From Piscinibacter sp047602365 (GTDB lineage: Bacteria; Pseudomonadota; Gammaproteobacteria; Burkholderiales; Burkholderiaceae_C), in assembly GCA_047602365.1 (NCBI GenBank), contig JASGHM010000002.1, forward strand, positions 124,001-188,000: a stretch of DNA of 64,000 nucleotides, read 5' to 3'. The translations under genes were made by a program, and so were the position numbers. Shown piece by piece: positions 52,504 to 61,795 of the stretch; positions within the stretch are counted from its first letter, which is position 1, and every line of letters begins with the position of its first letter. The notes beneath the pieces are model-generated. The model did not search any database and was not told the DNA's origin. It saw only the letters and a program-made list of their open reading frames with translations.

Positions 52504-53193
52504 CTAGACGCCGACCTCGTCGAGGTCGCGGTAGACGTCGCGCAGCCACATCTTGACGCGCTGGCGGTCCATCAGGCCGAGTGCGGCATTGCCTTCGCCG
52601 TTCTTGGCGGTCCAGAAGCTGCTGCTGGTCGCGTCGATCTTGTTGATGGCGCTCTCGTGCAGCTTCTTCACCGAAACGATGCGCGCGCCCAGGCCCAGTG
52701 CACGGGCCTGCTGGCCCGACTGCTCGAGCACCGAGAAGTCGTTGCCGCGCACCTGGTTGCGCACCAGCACGTACTTCAGGCTGGTGCCGAAGCGGTCGAG
52801 CAGGCGCGACAGCAGGTCGACCGAGTCCTTGCCGGTGTCCATCACGTGCCAGTAGTGGATCGCCACGCCGGTCTCGTCGGCCAGGTTGAGCACGCCGGAG
52901 TCGTCCATCCAGCGCACCAGTGGGTCGTGCGTCTGTGCTGCCAGGTCGACCAGGATGCGCCGCTCGGGCTGCTCGACGGCGGCTTCCATGATCGCGTCCA
53001 GCGCCTCGTAGCGGTCGACCACCACCGGCGAGGCGTAGCCGGAATAGAAGCGCATCAGGGCGCCGTGCGAACGGTCGGTGTCGAAGCCGAGGAAGGGCTC
53101 GCCGCGGTCGATCAGGTACTGCGCCAGCACCCGGGCCATCAGCGACTTGCCGACGCCGCCTTTCTCGCCGCCGATGAAATGGATCTTCGCCAT
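52504..53193 (-). CDS. Orphan ParA/MinD-superfamily ATPase (TraL/mobilization-protein-like)
   Basis: A 229-residue P-loop NTPase with the deviant Walker A GGEKGGVGKS at residues 8-17, a FDTDRSHG switch-like motif and RRILVDLAAQ as Walker B. Unlike plasmid ParA it lacks an N-terminal DNA-binding domain, and no parB is near. Chromosomal proteins of this kind are often named nucleotide-binding or mobilization proteins; their role is not established. The gene is divergent from phoX and shares its upstream region, which makes Pho control possible. Confidence 0.75.
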   Translation of the reverse strand: MAKIHFIGGEKGGVGKSLMARVLAQYLIDRGEPFLGFDTDRSHGALMRFYSGYASPVVVDRYEALDAIMEAAVEQPERRILVDLAAQTHDPLVRWMDDSGVLNLADETGVAIHYWHVMDTGKDSVDLLSRLLDRFGTSLKYVLVRNQVRGNDFSVLEQSGQQARALGLGARIVSVKKLHESAINKIDATSSSFWTAKNGEGNAALGLMDRQRVKMWLRDVYRDLDEVGV

Positions 53194-53277
53194 CCGCTTC
53201 GTCCTTCCTCGTCAGGGTTGCGTTCGCACTGATTCTCAGGGCAATCCGGGTCGCCGCGCCAGCCGGTCTTCATGCGG

Positions 53278-53306
53278 CTGTCACGCGCCGTTCACGGCAC
53301 TGTCAT
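53278..53306 (+). promoter_or_regulatory. Pho-box array (PhoB-binding sites) upstream of phoX
   Basis: Three 7-base units lie exactly 11 bases apart: CTGTCAC (53278), CGTTCAC (53289) and CTGTCAT (53300), each separated by 4 bases. This is the direct-repeat arrangement of PhoB half-sites (consensus CTGTCAT with 4-base spacers). It lies 53 bases before the phoX start. Confidence 0.8.
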
Positions 53307-53358
53307 CACGCCTGCCGAGACTGCGCGGCTGACTCAACCACAGCCCCAAGAGGATCAC

Positions 53359-55670
53359 ATGGACCGCCAGGCGACACCCCAGCACGACGACGACACCGAT
53401 CTGAACCCCTCCACCCAGCCGTCCTTCAATGAAGTGCTGGATGCCCGGCTGTCGCGCCGCGGCGTGCTGCGCGGCGGCATCGGTGGTGTGGCAGGAGCGG
53501 TGCTCGGCGGTCTGTCGCTGAGCGCCTGCGGCGGCGGCGGCGATGCCGTCGCAGCCACCGCCGGCACGGCCGAAGCGGCTGCCGCCGGCGGCACCAAGCA
53601 GGCCGAGCATGTCGACCGCCGTTCGCCGCGCATCGACAGCCTGGACTTCGCCGCCGTGCCGAAGAGCCTGGCCGACCAGGTGATCGTGCCGGCCGGCTAC
53701 ACCGCGACGGTGCTGTACGCGCTGGGCGACCCGCTGGACAGGAAGACCGGTGACTACCGCAACGACGGCAGCGACGCCGACATGGACCGCCGCGCCGGCG
53801 ACCACCACGACGGCATGGCCTACTTCGGCCTCGACGCCTTCGGCCGCCTGCGCGACCGTGTCGGCGCGACGCGCGGCCTGCTGGCGATCAACCACGAGGC
53901 GACCAGCCAGGGTGGCGGCGAACTCGCCTCGGCCTTCATCCACGCCAACGGCGGCACCAATGCGCTGCCGCGCCCGGCCGGCGAGGTCGACAAGGAAGTG
54001 GCGATCCACGGCGTCTCGATCGTCGAGGTGCGCTCGCACAAGCGCCGCTTCGAGTACCAGCAGGATTCGCGCTTCAACCGCCGCATCACGCCGCTGACGG
54101 CGGTGGAACTGTCCGGCCCGGTGCGCGGCAACGCGCTGGTGGCGACCAAGTACTCGCCGGCCGGCAAGGCTGCGCGCGGCACGCTGAACAACTGCGGCAA
54201 CGGCGAGACGCCCTGGGGCACCTACCTGACCGGCGAGGAGAATTGGGCCGGCTACTTCACCCGCTCGGTGACCGACAACGCCGCGCGCAGCGCCGCCGGC
54301 GACGCCAAGGGCGTGGTCTCGCTGAACCGCTACGGCCGCAGCCAGGGCGCCGCCAGTCGCCACGGCTGGGAGACCGGCGGCAGCGACGACCACTACGCCC
54401 GCTGGAACATCGGCGTCACCGGCGCCAGCGCCAGCGAGGACTACCGCAACGAGCTGAACACCTTCGGCTACATCGTCGAGATCGATCCCTACGACAAGAA
54501 GGCGTCGGTCAAGAAGCGCACCGCGCTGGGCCGCTTCGCGCACGAGAGCGCCGCCTTCGGCAAGGTGGTCGAAGGCAAGCCGCTGGCCGTCTACATGGGC
54601 GACGACTCGCGCGGCGAGTACATCTACAAGTTCGTCTCGACCGCCACCTGGCGCGACCGCGACGCCGACCGTCGCGACAGCATCGAGGTCGGCGACAAGT
54701 ACCTCGACCAGGGCCGCCTCTACGTGGCGCGCTTCAACGCCGACGGCAGCGGCGATTGGATCGAGCTGGATATCGCCAACCCGGCGATCAAGGGCTACGC
54801 CGGCTACGCCTTCGCCGACCAGGCCGATGTGCTGGTCAACGCGCGCCTGGCTGCCGATGCGGTCGGCGCCACCAAGATGGATCGCCCCGAGTGGTGCGCG
54901 GTGCACCCGGTGACCGGCGAGATCTACTACACGCTGACCAACAACAGCAACCGCAAGGTGCAGCCGAGCAGCTCGCAGTTCGGCATCGACGCGGCCAACC
55001 CGCGTTCGTACAGCGATGCCTACGGAAGCGGAGCTCCGGGCGCCCCGGGCAACATCAACGGCCACATCATCCGCATGGCCGAGGCGAAGGGCCGTTCCGA
55101 CGCGCTCGGCTTCACCTGGGACGTCTACCTGTTCGGCGCGCAGGCCGATGCCGACCCGGCGAAGATCAACCTGTCCTCGCTGACCGACGACCAGGACTTC
55201 TCCAGCCCCGACGGCCTGTGGTTCAGCACCGTGACCGGCCTGGCCTGGATCCAGACCGACGACGGTGCCTACACCGACAAGACCAACTGCATGATGCTGG
55301 CCGGTATCCCCGGCAAGGTCGGTGACGGGCAGTCGCGCTCCGCCTGAGCTATACCAAGACCGACGGCACGACGCTGGACGTCGACACCTATGTCGGCAAG
55401 AAGCCGGCGGCCGACGCGCTGAAGCGCTTCCTGGTCGGCCCGGTCGACTGCGAGATCACCGGCCTGTGCGAAACGCCGGACGGCCGTGCGCTGTTCGTCA
55501 ACATCCAGCACCCGGGCGAGACGATCAGCGTGGCCAACATCGGCGACCCGTCCAAGTACCTCAGCCACTGGCCGGGCAACGCCGGCTACGGCGCCGGCGG
55601 CGCGACGGCGCGGCCGCGCTCGGCGACCATCGTCATCACCAAGGACGACGGCGGCCGCATCGGCAGCTGA
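53359..55670 (+). CDS. phoX: PhoX-family alkaline phosphatase, one frameshift as sequenced
   Basis: This protein of the PhoX/DUF839 family would release phosphate from esters in the periplasm using iron and calcium. It has a long N-terminus, then a Tat-type signal SRRGVLRGG followed by a hydrophobic stretch ending LSLSACGGGG. PhoX-typical stretches are GLLAINHEATSQGG, GTYLTGEENWAGYF, YMGDDSRGEYIYKFVS and DRPEWCAVHPVTGEIYYTLTNNS. As sequenced it stops at 55347, but the frame continues after a single missing base near 55342-55344 (LSYTKTDGTTLDVD to the TGA at 55668-55670), giving about 770 residues. AAGAGG precedes the ATG. Pho boxes upstream imply induction by phosphate starvation. Confidence 0.87.
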
Positions 55671-55743
55671 ACGCCTGCCGCGTGCGGTGGTTCATGGCGC
55701 CGGAGCCGATCCGGCGCCAGAATCACGGCATGCGGAGGCCGTC

Positions 55744-56034
55744 GTGATCGAGAAGCTGTTCGCCGCCGTCGTGGCGGCGGTGTGCATCGTGCTGCTGCTG
55801 CGCCTGGCCATCGGCCCGGTGCGGCGCATCCGCTTCGACGCCTTCTTCGTGCGCCTGTGGCACGGCCTGCGCTCGCGGGCGACTGCACTCTGGCGTTGGC
55901 CGAAGTCGCGCCGCCAGGCGCGCCAACTCGCCGACGACGCGATCCGCCGCGCCCGCGAAGGGGGCGGTACCTGGGACGGCAACGTCTACACCCCCGACCA
56001 GTTCAAGAAGCCGCCGCGCGACAAGATGCATTGA
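55744..56034 (+). CDS. Small membrane protein of unknown function
   Basis: 96 residues from GTG 55744, behind GGAGG at 55735-55739. One transmembrane helix (LFAAVVAAVCIVLLLRLAIG) is followed by a strongly basic cytoplasmic part (RSRATALWRWPKSRRQARQ) and the tail GGTWDGNVYTPDQFKKPPRD. I do not recognise the family. It follows phoX by about 70 bases on the same strand, but a functional link is not evident. Confidence 0.7.
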   Translation: MIEKLFAAVVAAVCIVLLLRLAIGPVRRIRFDAFFVRLWHGLRSRATALWRWPKSRRQARQLADDAIRRAREGGGTWDGNVYTPDQFKKPPRDKMH

Positions 56035-56173
56035 GCTGCGGTGTCTGCTCGCGGCCAAGATCTGGCATTGAGCACCTGCGCCGAAAGTGCACGCTCCCAC
56101 GACGCAGTTTCTGTTCGCTTGGACTCCACGCTGGGCGCCTGAGCCTGAATGGACCAACCAGTGGCGGCCGTGA

Positions 56174-57460
56174 TCAGGGCATCGGATATGGGGCATCGTC
56201 GGGTGTTGTCATCGCCATGGCTTTGAGGTCTCGCCAGGCGTGCTCGCCGGCTGCAGGATCACGTTCCACCAGATGCCGCGCAAAGTCCAGGTGGTTCAGT
56301 CGATAGGGCGTCGGCTGCATATCAAGCCGCGCGGTGCCCCGGATGTGCGACATCAGCGTCCTTGCACCCAGGGCAAAGGCCCAGGATGTGGCTCCCACGC
56401 CTTCGAGTCCAACATCGGGGAAGTACAGGTTGGGTGCATCGGCGCTCCGGAAGACGCATGCGCAGCGTTTGACCAACTCGGCCATGTTGGCGATGCCCGC
56501 GATGCGGGGATCGGCAAAGTACCCCAGGTCTGTGCTGTAGCCCGTACCCCACAGCACGACATCCGCTGCGATGCGGTGGCCATCCGCCAGCACGACCTCA
56601 GAGCCTTCGATGGCCGCCACGGTACCGTGCAAGCGTTCAATGTCGAGGAAACGGGCCAGCATGCGGGCGCGACCGGGGACCAACTGATCGATTCGCAGAT
56701 CGAGTGGCTGCGCGGGCCTGACGGCCTGGAGCCCGAACTTCGCATAGCGCGCTTCCAGATCGGCGTTGATCATGGCGTTCTGCTGTTCGATGCTGATCCC
56801 GCTGGCCTGCATCTTGGCCAGTGGTCTGATGCTTCCCGCGATCGCCTTGGGTTTGCCGGTCGGCGTGAACCAGCGCAGCCCGCGGTGGACCCAGAGCACT
56901 CGCCGTGCCCCATGCTCGATGCACAGGTCCAGCAGGTCCAACGAAGAAGCACCTCCTCCGACGACCATGACGGCGCGGCCGGCAAGATCCGCCGGGCTCC
57001 TGAGCGCGCTGGAGTGACATTCCGTGAGCTTTACGCCTTGCCTGTGAACGCCGGGCACGATCGGTTTGTTGTGTGCGCCGGTGGCAGCCACCATGTGCCT
57101 CGCGCGCACCGTGCCTTGGGGCGTGGTCAATTCCCAGCACGTGCCATCGTGGCGTGCCAGATGAACGGGCGTGTCGAGCCGGATGTCGGGCGCCAGACCG
57201 AAGGTATGCACCCAAGCCTCGATGTTCGCGAGGATGTTGGGCTGCGTCGGCCCTGCGATGGGCACATCGCCCACCGTCCAGTCGGCTGGGCAGATCTGGA
57301 TGTCCTGCCAAGCCGGCAGGGTTCGCCACAGGCCACCCACCGCTTCGCGCCCTTCAAGGAGTTGCACCTGCAGCCCCGCCTTGCGCGCGTAGTGGAGATG
57401 GATGACACCGGCGATACCGCCGCCAATGATGGCCAGATCGAGCAAGGCGTCTGATGACAT
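56174..57460 (-). CDS. Flavin-containing monooxygenase-like oxidoreductase
   Basis: A 428-residue protein with an N-terminal FAD site (LAIIGGGIAGVIHLHYARKAG, then GREAVGGLWRTLPAWQDIQI) and a second dinucleotide motif (VMVVGGGASSLDLLDL). VLWGTGYSTDLGYF is the usual late FAD contact. This fits flavin monooxygenases or Baeyer-Villiger-like enzymes that use NADPH and O2, although the classic FxGxxxHxxxW fingerprint is not evident. The GC content is visibly lower (about 57-60 %) than that of its neighbours and codon use is less biased, so recent acquisition is likely. It has no operon partners. Confidence 0.78.
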   Translation of the reverse strand: MSSDALLDLAIIGGGIAGVIHLHYARKAGLQVQLLEGREAVGGLWRTLPAWQDIQICPADWTVGDVPIAGPTQPNILANIEAWVHTFGLAPDIRLDTPVHLARHDGTCWELTTPQGTVRARHMVAATGAHNKPIVPGVHRQGVKLTECHSSALRSPADLAGRAVMVVGGGASSLDLLDLCIEHGARRVLWVHRGLRWFTPTGKPKAIAGSIRPLAKMQASGISIEQQNAMINADLEARYAKFGLQAVRPAQPLDLRIDQLVPGRARMLARFLDIERLHGTVAAIEGSEVVLADGHRIAADVVLWGTGYSTDLGYFADPRIAGIANMAELVKRCACVFRSADAPNLYFPDVGLEGVGATSWAFALGARTLMSHIRGTARLDMQPTPYRLNHLDFARHLVERDPAAGEHAWRDLKAMAMTTPDDAPYPMP

Positions 57461-57774
57461 GTGCGCTCCAGGTCAAGGACGGAGTGAACGGGACAATTCG
57501 CTGCCCCCCTGCGGATCCACAATTTAACTGGTGCCCGTTCGGCGTTGCCGGTTGACCGACCGCAAGGGCGAGGCTGGTGACGCATTTCGGGGTGGTTGCT
57601 GCGGCCCCGATCGCTCCTGTCGCCAACTGGCTTACCCCACCCAGAACTGCATGTCCATTGTTGCCACCGATTGCTCGGGGCGAACGTCCGATCCACGGGC
57701 ATCGAATGACTGCTTGGGGCCGGAAGCGGCCGATCGTCCGCGCAGCGCTCCGCGTCCGCCGACGCAGAACGGTC
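57461..57774. other. Non-coding stretch upstream of the monooxygenase gene
   Basis: Over 300 bases without a gene I can support. It contains a small perfect hairpin, GGCCG-GAAG-CGGCC (57718-57731), inside a sequence (TGACTGCTTGGGGCCGGAAG) that looks like the dispersed intergenic repeats of Burkholderiales. The promoter of the monooxygenase gene should lie at the left end, but no clear -10/-35 pair was found. Confidence 0.35.
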
Positions 57775-59091
57775 TCAGCGGTCGGCGCGCAGCACGCCGG
57801 TGACCGTGCCGCCCGCGTCACCCAGCACGAAGTAGGTGTAGACGCGCCCCGACGACAGCGTCACGTCGCTCAGGTTCTTCAGCACGCTGCCGCCCAGGCT
57901 GACCTCGAGGATCGCGGTGGCGCTGCTCGCTGCGACGTTGGTCGCGCCGGAGGCCGCGCCGAAGGCGATGCCGTCGGCGACCACGTCGCCGTCGACCGTC
58001 ATCAGCAGCGACCCCGATGCGCCATTCAGCCCGTTGACCAGGCGGATCTTCACCGGCTTGCTGCTGCTGGTCGACGGCAGGTTGGCGTCTTCCAGCAGGC
58101 GCAGCGTCGGCTCGGCGGTGCTGCCGGCGACCAGCAGCGTCAGGTCGGCGCCGGAGGTTGCGGTGAACGAGCCGCTCGACACCGCGGTGCCGTCGATCGT
58201 GACGGTGGGCGACAGCGTGCCGGCGTCGACCAGCTTGTAGGCGCCGACGCTGGGCGACGCCGTGCCGGCCGACAGCGTCACGCCGTTGGCGGTCGCGCCG
58301 ACCGTGGCGGCCGCGGCTGCATCGGCGACCAGGCGCACCCGCGCCGAGGGGTTGTCCAGCGTGGTCACGGTGCTCTGCTGGTCCACGCGCACGGCGTTGA
58401 GCAGCGCGCCGCCGCGGCTGCGCGTCAGCGCCAGCGTCACCACCTGCTGGCTCTTCAGCGTGAACGAAGGCAGCGCCAGGCGCAGGTCGGTCGGGTCGTC
58501 GCTGGTCGTCACGCACAGGTGGTAGCTGGTGCCGGCGCCGGCGGCGGTGATCTGGCTGAAGCTGCTGCTGTCGACGCCGGTCACGTCGGAGAAGGCCGGC
58601 ACGTCGGTGTCGGCTAGCGCGGAGCAGTCCTTGTCGACCAGGAAGACGTCGATGCTGGCCACCTCGCCGGAGGCGGCGTTGAGTACCTTCAGCCGCGCCT
58701 TGCCTTCGTCGGGCGCATCCTCGTCTTCGGCGATCGACACCACCTGCAGGCTGCCGTCGGTGACGTAGGCGAGCAGCGTGCGGTGCTCGTCGGTGGCGAT
58801 GCTCGCCGAGGTCGACGCCACGGTGCTGCTCGATCCGCTGCTGCGCAGCTCGAAGGACAGGTCGCCGTCGGCGACCTTGGAGTAGGCGCTGCTGCTGCCG
58901 ATCGCGATCGACGAGATGATCACCTCGTCGTCCACCACCACGTCCAGGCCGCTGTAGTTGTTGGTCGCGTTGACCAGGCGCACCTGGGCTTCCTCGCCCA
59001 GGCTGCCGCCGCAGCCGTGCAGCAGGGCCAGCGCCAGCAGCGGCGCGGCGATCAGGAGGGGGCGGGAGAAGCGGGAAAGGGAAGGGCGCAT
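57775..59091 (-). CDS. DUF4397-type lipoprotein
   Basis: A 438-residue lipoprotein: a signal peptide ending in the lipobox LLHGC (cysteine at about residue 27), then repeated beta-rich domains of DUF4397 type (VRLVNATNNYSGLDVVVDD near 38; ARLKVLNAASGEVASIDVFL; KIRLVNGLNGASGSLLMTVDG near 350). It is rich in Ser, Thr and Ala. Lgt, encoded in this window, would modify it. Its function is unknown; surface display or cell-envelope association is likely. Confidence 0.83.
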   Translation of the reverse strand: MRPSLSRFSRPLLIAAPLLALALLHGCGGSLGEEAQVRLVNATNNYSGLDVVVDDEVIISSIAIGSSSAYSKVADGDLSFELRSSGSSSTVASTSASIATDEHRTLLAYVTDGSLQVVSIAEDEDAPDEGKARLKVLNAASGEVASIDVFLVDKDCSALADTDVPAFSDVTGVDSSSFSQITAAGAGTSYHLCVTTSDDPTDLRLALPSFTLKSQQVVTLALTRSRGGALLNAVRVDQQSTVTTLDNPSARVRLVADAAAAATVGATANGVTLSAGTASPSVGAYKLVDAGTLSPTVTIDGTAVSSGSFTATSGADLTLLVAGSTAEPTLRLLEDANLPSTSSSKPVKIRLVNGLNGASGSLLMTVDGDVVADGIAFGAASGATNVAASSATAILEVSLGGSVLKNLSDVTLSSGRVYTYFVLGDAGGTVTGVLRADR

Positions 59092-59220
59092 GCTCGGTTC
59101 CGGCAGTGAGGGACAGCGCCGGTCGTGGCGCCGCCCGCACTGTGCGGGCCGAGCGTTGCGATTCTGTTGCTCGCCTGCCGGCGAACGTGACGTTGCGTGA
59201 CGCCGCGTTCGCCGCCGGTG
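59092..59220. promoter_or_regulatory. Region between the SDR and lipoprotein genes with hairpin and direct repeat
   Basis: Just after the SDR stop, GCGAACG (59181-59187) can pair with CGTTCGC (59206-59212). Between them lies a direct repeat, CGTGACG-TTG-CGTGACG (59186-59202). This could be a terminator for the SDR gene or a regulator site for the lipoprotein gene, which starts about 90 bases further on. Confidence 0.35.
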
Positions 59221-59979
59221 TCAGCCGCGGCCGACGAAGGGCATGCTGGTGGCCATCACCGTCATGAACAGCACGTTGGCGTCCAGCGGCAGGCTGGCCA
59301 TGTGCACGACCGCGTCGGCGACATGCTTGACGTTCATGCGCGGCTCGACCTTGGTCGACCCGTCGGCCTGGATCACGCCGTTGGCCATGCGCTGGGTCAT
59401 GTCGGTCGCGGCGTTGCCGATGTCGATCTGGCCGCAGGCGATGTTGTGGCGCCGGCCGTCCAGCGCGGTGCTGCGCGTCAGCCCGCTGATCGCATGCTTG
59501 GTGGCCGTGTAGGGCGCCGAGAACGGCCGCGGCGCATAGGCCGAGATCGAGCCGTTGTTGATGATGCGGCCGCCCTGCGGCGTCTGGCTCTTCATCAGGC
59601 GGATCGCCGCCTGCGTGCACAGGAAGGGGCCGGTCAGGTTGACGTCGACCACCGCCTTCCACTGCTCGTAGCTCAGGTCCTCCATCGGGATCGCCGGTGC
59701 GCCCATGCCGGCGTTGTTGAACAGCACGTCCAGCCGCCCGAAGGCCTCCTGCGTCTTCGCGAACAGCGCCTTCACCGATGCCGGGTCGCCGACGTCGGCA
59801 GGCACGGCGAGCAGCCGCTCGCGCTCGCCGGGGGCGGCGGCGACCGTCTCGGCCAGCGCATCGGCACGGCGGCCGGCCAGCACGACGTGGTAGCCGGCCG
59901 CATGCAGGGCCAGCGCGCAGGCGCGGCCGATGCCGCTGCCGGCGCCGGTGACGAGGGCGACGCGGGAGGGGTTGCTCAT
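59221..59979 (-). CDS. Short-chain dehydrogenase/reductase (SDR)
   Basis: A 252-residue classical SDR: the NAD(P)-binding TGAGSGIGRACA, structural NNAG, and the catalytic set NGSISAYAPRPFSAPYTATKHA with Ser, Tyr and Lys. The arginine pair after the first strand (LAGRRADAL) suggests NADP(H). The substrate is unknown. The start is set by the 4-base overlap with the upstream membrane-protein gene stop (59976-59979). Confidence 0.92.
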   Translation of the reverse strand: MSNPSRVALVTGAGSGIGRACALALHAAGYHVVLAGRRADALAETVAAAPGERERLLAVPADVGDPASVKALFAKTQEAFGRLDVLFNNAGMGAPAIPMEDLSYEQWKAVVDVNLTGPFLCTQAAIRLMKSQTPQGGRIINNGSISAYAPRPFSAPYTATKHAISGLTRSTALDGRRHNIACGQIDIGNAATDMTQRMANGVIQADGSTKVEPRMNVKHVADAVVHMASLPLDANVLFMTVMATSMPFVGRG

Positions 59980-60797
59980 GGTGTGCTTTCGGTGGCAGGG
60001 GTGGGTGAAGTGTCGTCTCGCTCGAGGAAACAGTCGGCGAACGTGAAGTACAGCGAGGCGTAGAAGACGGTCGACAGCAGCAGCGAGGCCGGCATCGCCA
60101 GCAGCGCGATCAGCTGCGGCTGGCCGAGCAGCGCGGCGACGATGTTGGCGGCGGCGCCCAGCACCAGCACGACGGCGAACCAGGTCAGCGCGAAGGCCAG
60201 GAAGGCCGCCTTGTTGCGCCAGAGCGCGATCGTGCTGGAGAACATCGACTGGGCCACGCCCTGCGTGCCCCAGTGCACCAGCGCCGGCGCATGCCAGAAC
60301 GGCACCGACAGCACGCCCGCCAGGCCGAAGCGGATCAGCAGCCCGGCGAACAGTCCCGTGTCGCCCAGCCGCTGCGCCACGTCCGCCGGTGTCGCCTTGC
60401 CCTCGGACAGCACGCGCATCAGCTCGTCGAGCGCACCGCCGTCGGCCCATTCGGCCAGCGTGATGATGAGCACGCTGGCGGCCGCATAGATCAGGCCCAG
60501 GAACAGCATCGCGCGCAGCTTGTCCGGCCCCTGGCGCAGCGGTGCGACGAAGGCGCGCGGCAGCGGCACGCGGCCCTGCAGCGCGTCGCGCGTGCCGATC
60601 ATGAAGCCCAGCGAGCCCAGCGGCAGCAGCGCCAGCAGCAGCAGCGAGCCGACCAGCGGCAGCAGGGTCAGCACGAAGACGAGGAACAGGAAGGCGGCGA
60701 ACATGCCGCTGAAGGCCAGCGGCTGGCGCGTGAAGATGCGGAAACCCTGCTTCACCCAGGTGATGCCGGCGGCGGCGGGAACGGACTGCAGTCTCAT
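59976..60797 (-). CDS. BPSS1780-family membrane protein
   Basis: A 273-residue inner-membrane protein with about five or six hydrophobic segments (LFLVFVLTLLPLVGSLLLLA and further). The N-terminus QSVPAAAGITWVKQGFRIF is the hallmark of the BPSS1780 family conserved beside polA and thrB in Burkholderiales. Its function is not known. It is coupled to the SDR gene downstream and follows the homoserine kinase gene by 16 bases. Confidence 0.87.
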   Translation of the reverse strand: MRLQSVPAAAGITWVKQGFRIFTRQPLAFSGMFAAFLFLVFVLTLLPLVGSLLLLALLPLGSLGFMIGTRDALQGRVPLPRAFVAPLRQGPDKLRAMLFLGLIYAAASVLIITLAEWADGGALDELMRVLSEGKATPADVAQRLGDTGLFAGLLIRFGLAGVLSVPFWHAPALVHWGTQGVAQSMFSSTIALWRNKAAFLAFALTWFAVVLVLGAAANIVAALLGQPQLIALLAMPASLLLSTVFYASLYFTFADCFLERDDTSPTPATESTP

Positions 60798-60813
60798 CGT
60801 CGCTGCATCCGGC

Positions 60814-61788
60814 TCAGGTGCGGGTGTGGTGCCATGGTGCCTCGCGGCGCGCGCGCAGCACGCGTTCGAAGTGTGTCGGGTCGTGCGGTTTCAGCAGTGT
60901 GGCGTCGCGCGGCAGGTGCAGGTCCCACAGGCGCGAGATCCAGAAGCGCAGCGCGGCCGCACGCATCAGCGCCGGCAGCAGGCGCAGCTCGCTGCCGGTC
61001 AGCGGCCGAACCGCATCGTAGGCGGCGACGAAGGCGCTCGCGCGCTGCTCGTCGAGCCGGCCGCTTTCCAGGTCGATGCACCAGTCGTTCAGGCACACGC
61101 CGAGGTCGAAGGCCAGCGTGTCGACACCGGCGAAGTAGAAGTCGAAGAAGCCGCTGAGGCGGTCGGCGCCATCCTCGCCGGCTTCGAACATCACGTTGTC
61201 GCGGAACAGGTCGGCATGGATTGCCGCGCGCGGCAGACCCTGGAACGCCGCCGACGCGGCGAGCTGTTGCTGGTAGGCCAGTTCGTCGCTGAGCAGCTGC
61301 GCCTGCTCGGCACCGACGTAGGGCTCGATCACCGGCACGGTCTCGGCCCACCAGTCCAGGCCGCGCAGGTTGGGCTGCGCCAGCGGGAAGTCGGCCGCCG
61401 CCAGGTGCATGCGCGCCAGCATGTCACCGACCAGTGCGCAATGCGCCGCGTCGGGCGCCAGGTGGTGGCGGCCACGCAGCCGGTCGACTACCGCCGCCGG
61501 CTTGCCATGCAGCGTGTGCAGCAGCGCGCCGGCGGCGTCGCCGTACGGGCGCGGCACCGGAATGCCGCTCTCGGCCAGGTGCTTCATCAGCTGCAGGTAG
61601 AACGGCAGCTGTTCGTGCGTCAGCCGCTCGAACAGCGTCAGCACGTAGCGGCCCTGCGTGGTGTTGGCGAAGTAGTTGGTGTTCTCGATGCCGCTGGCGA
61701 TGGGCTGCAGCGTCGTCAGCGTGCCCAGTCCGACACGCGATACCAGCGCGGCTGCCTCGTCGAACGAGACCTCGGTGTAGACCGCCAT
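60814..61788 (-). CDS. thrB: Homoserine kinase (aminoglycoside-phosphotransferase fold)
   Basis: A 324-residue kinase of the ThrB type found in pseudomonads and betaproteobacteria, unrelated to the GHMP enzyme of enterics. It phosphorylates homoserine for threonine synthesis. Seen are the nucleotide loop IASGIENTNYFANTTQGRYVLTLF, the catalytic HADLFRDNVMFEAG and the metal-binding GFFDFYFAG. The start MAVYTEVS is the family's usual one. It lies 7 bases after the DUF2782 gene. Confidence 0.94.
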   Translation of the reverse strand: MAVYTEVSFDEAAALVSRVGLGTLTTLQPIASGIENTNYFANTTQGRYVLTLFERLTHEQLPFYLQLMKHLAESGIPVPRPYGDAAGALLHTLHGKPAAVVDRLRGRHHLAPDAAHCALVGDMLARMHLAAADFPLAQPNLRGLDWWAETVPVIEPYVGAEQAQLLSDELAYQQQLAASAAFQGLPRAAIHADLFRDNVMFEAGEDGADRLSGFFDFYFAGVDTLAFDLGVCLNDWCIDLESGRLDEQRASAFVAAYDAVRPLTGSELRLLPALMRAAALRFWISRLWDLHLPRDATLLKPHDPTHFERVLRARREAPWHHTRT

Positions 61789-61795
61789 CGCCGCG

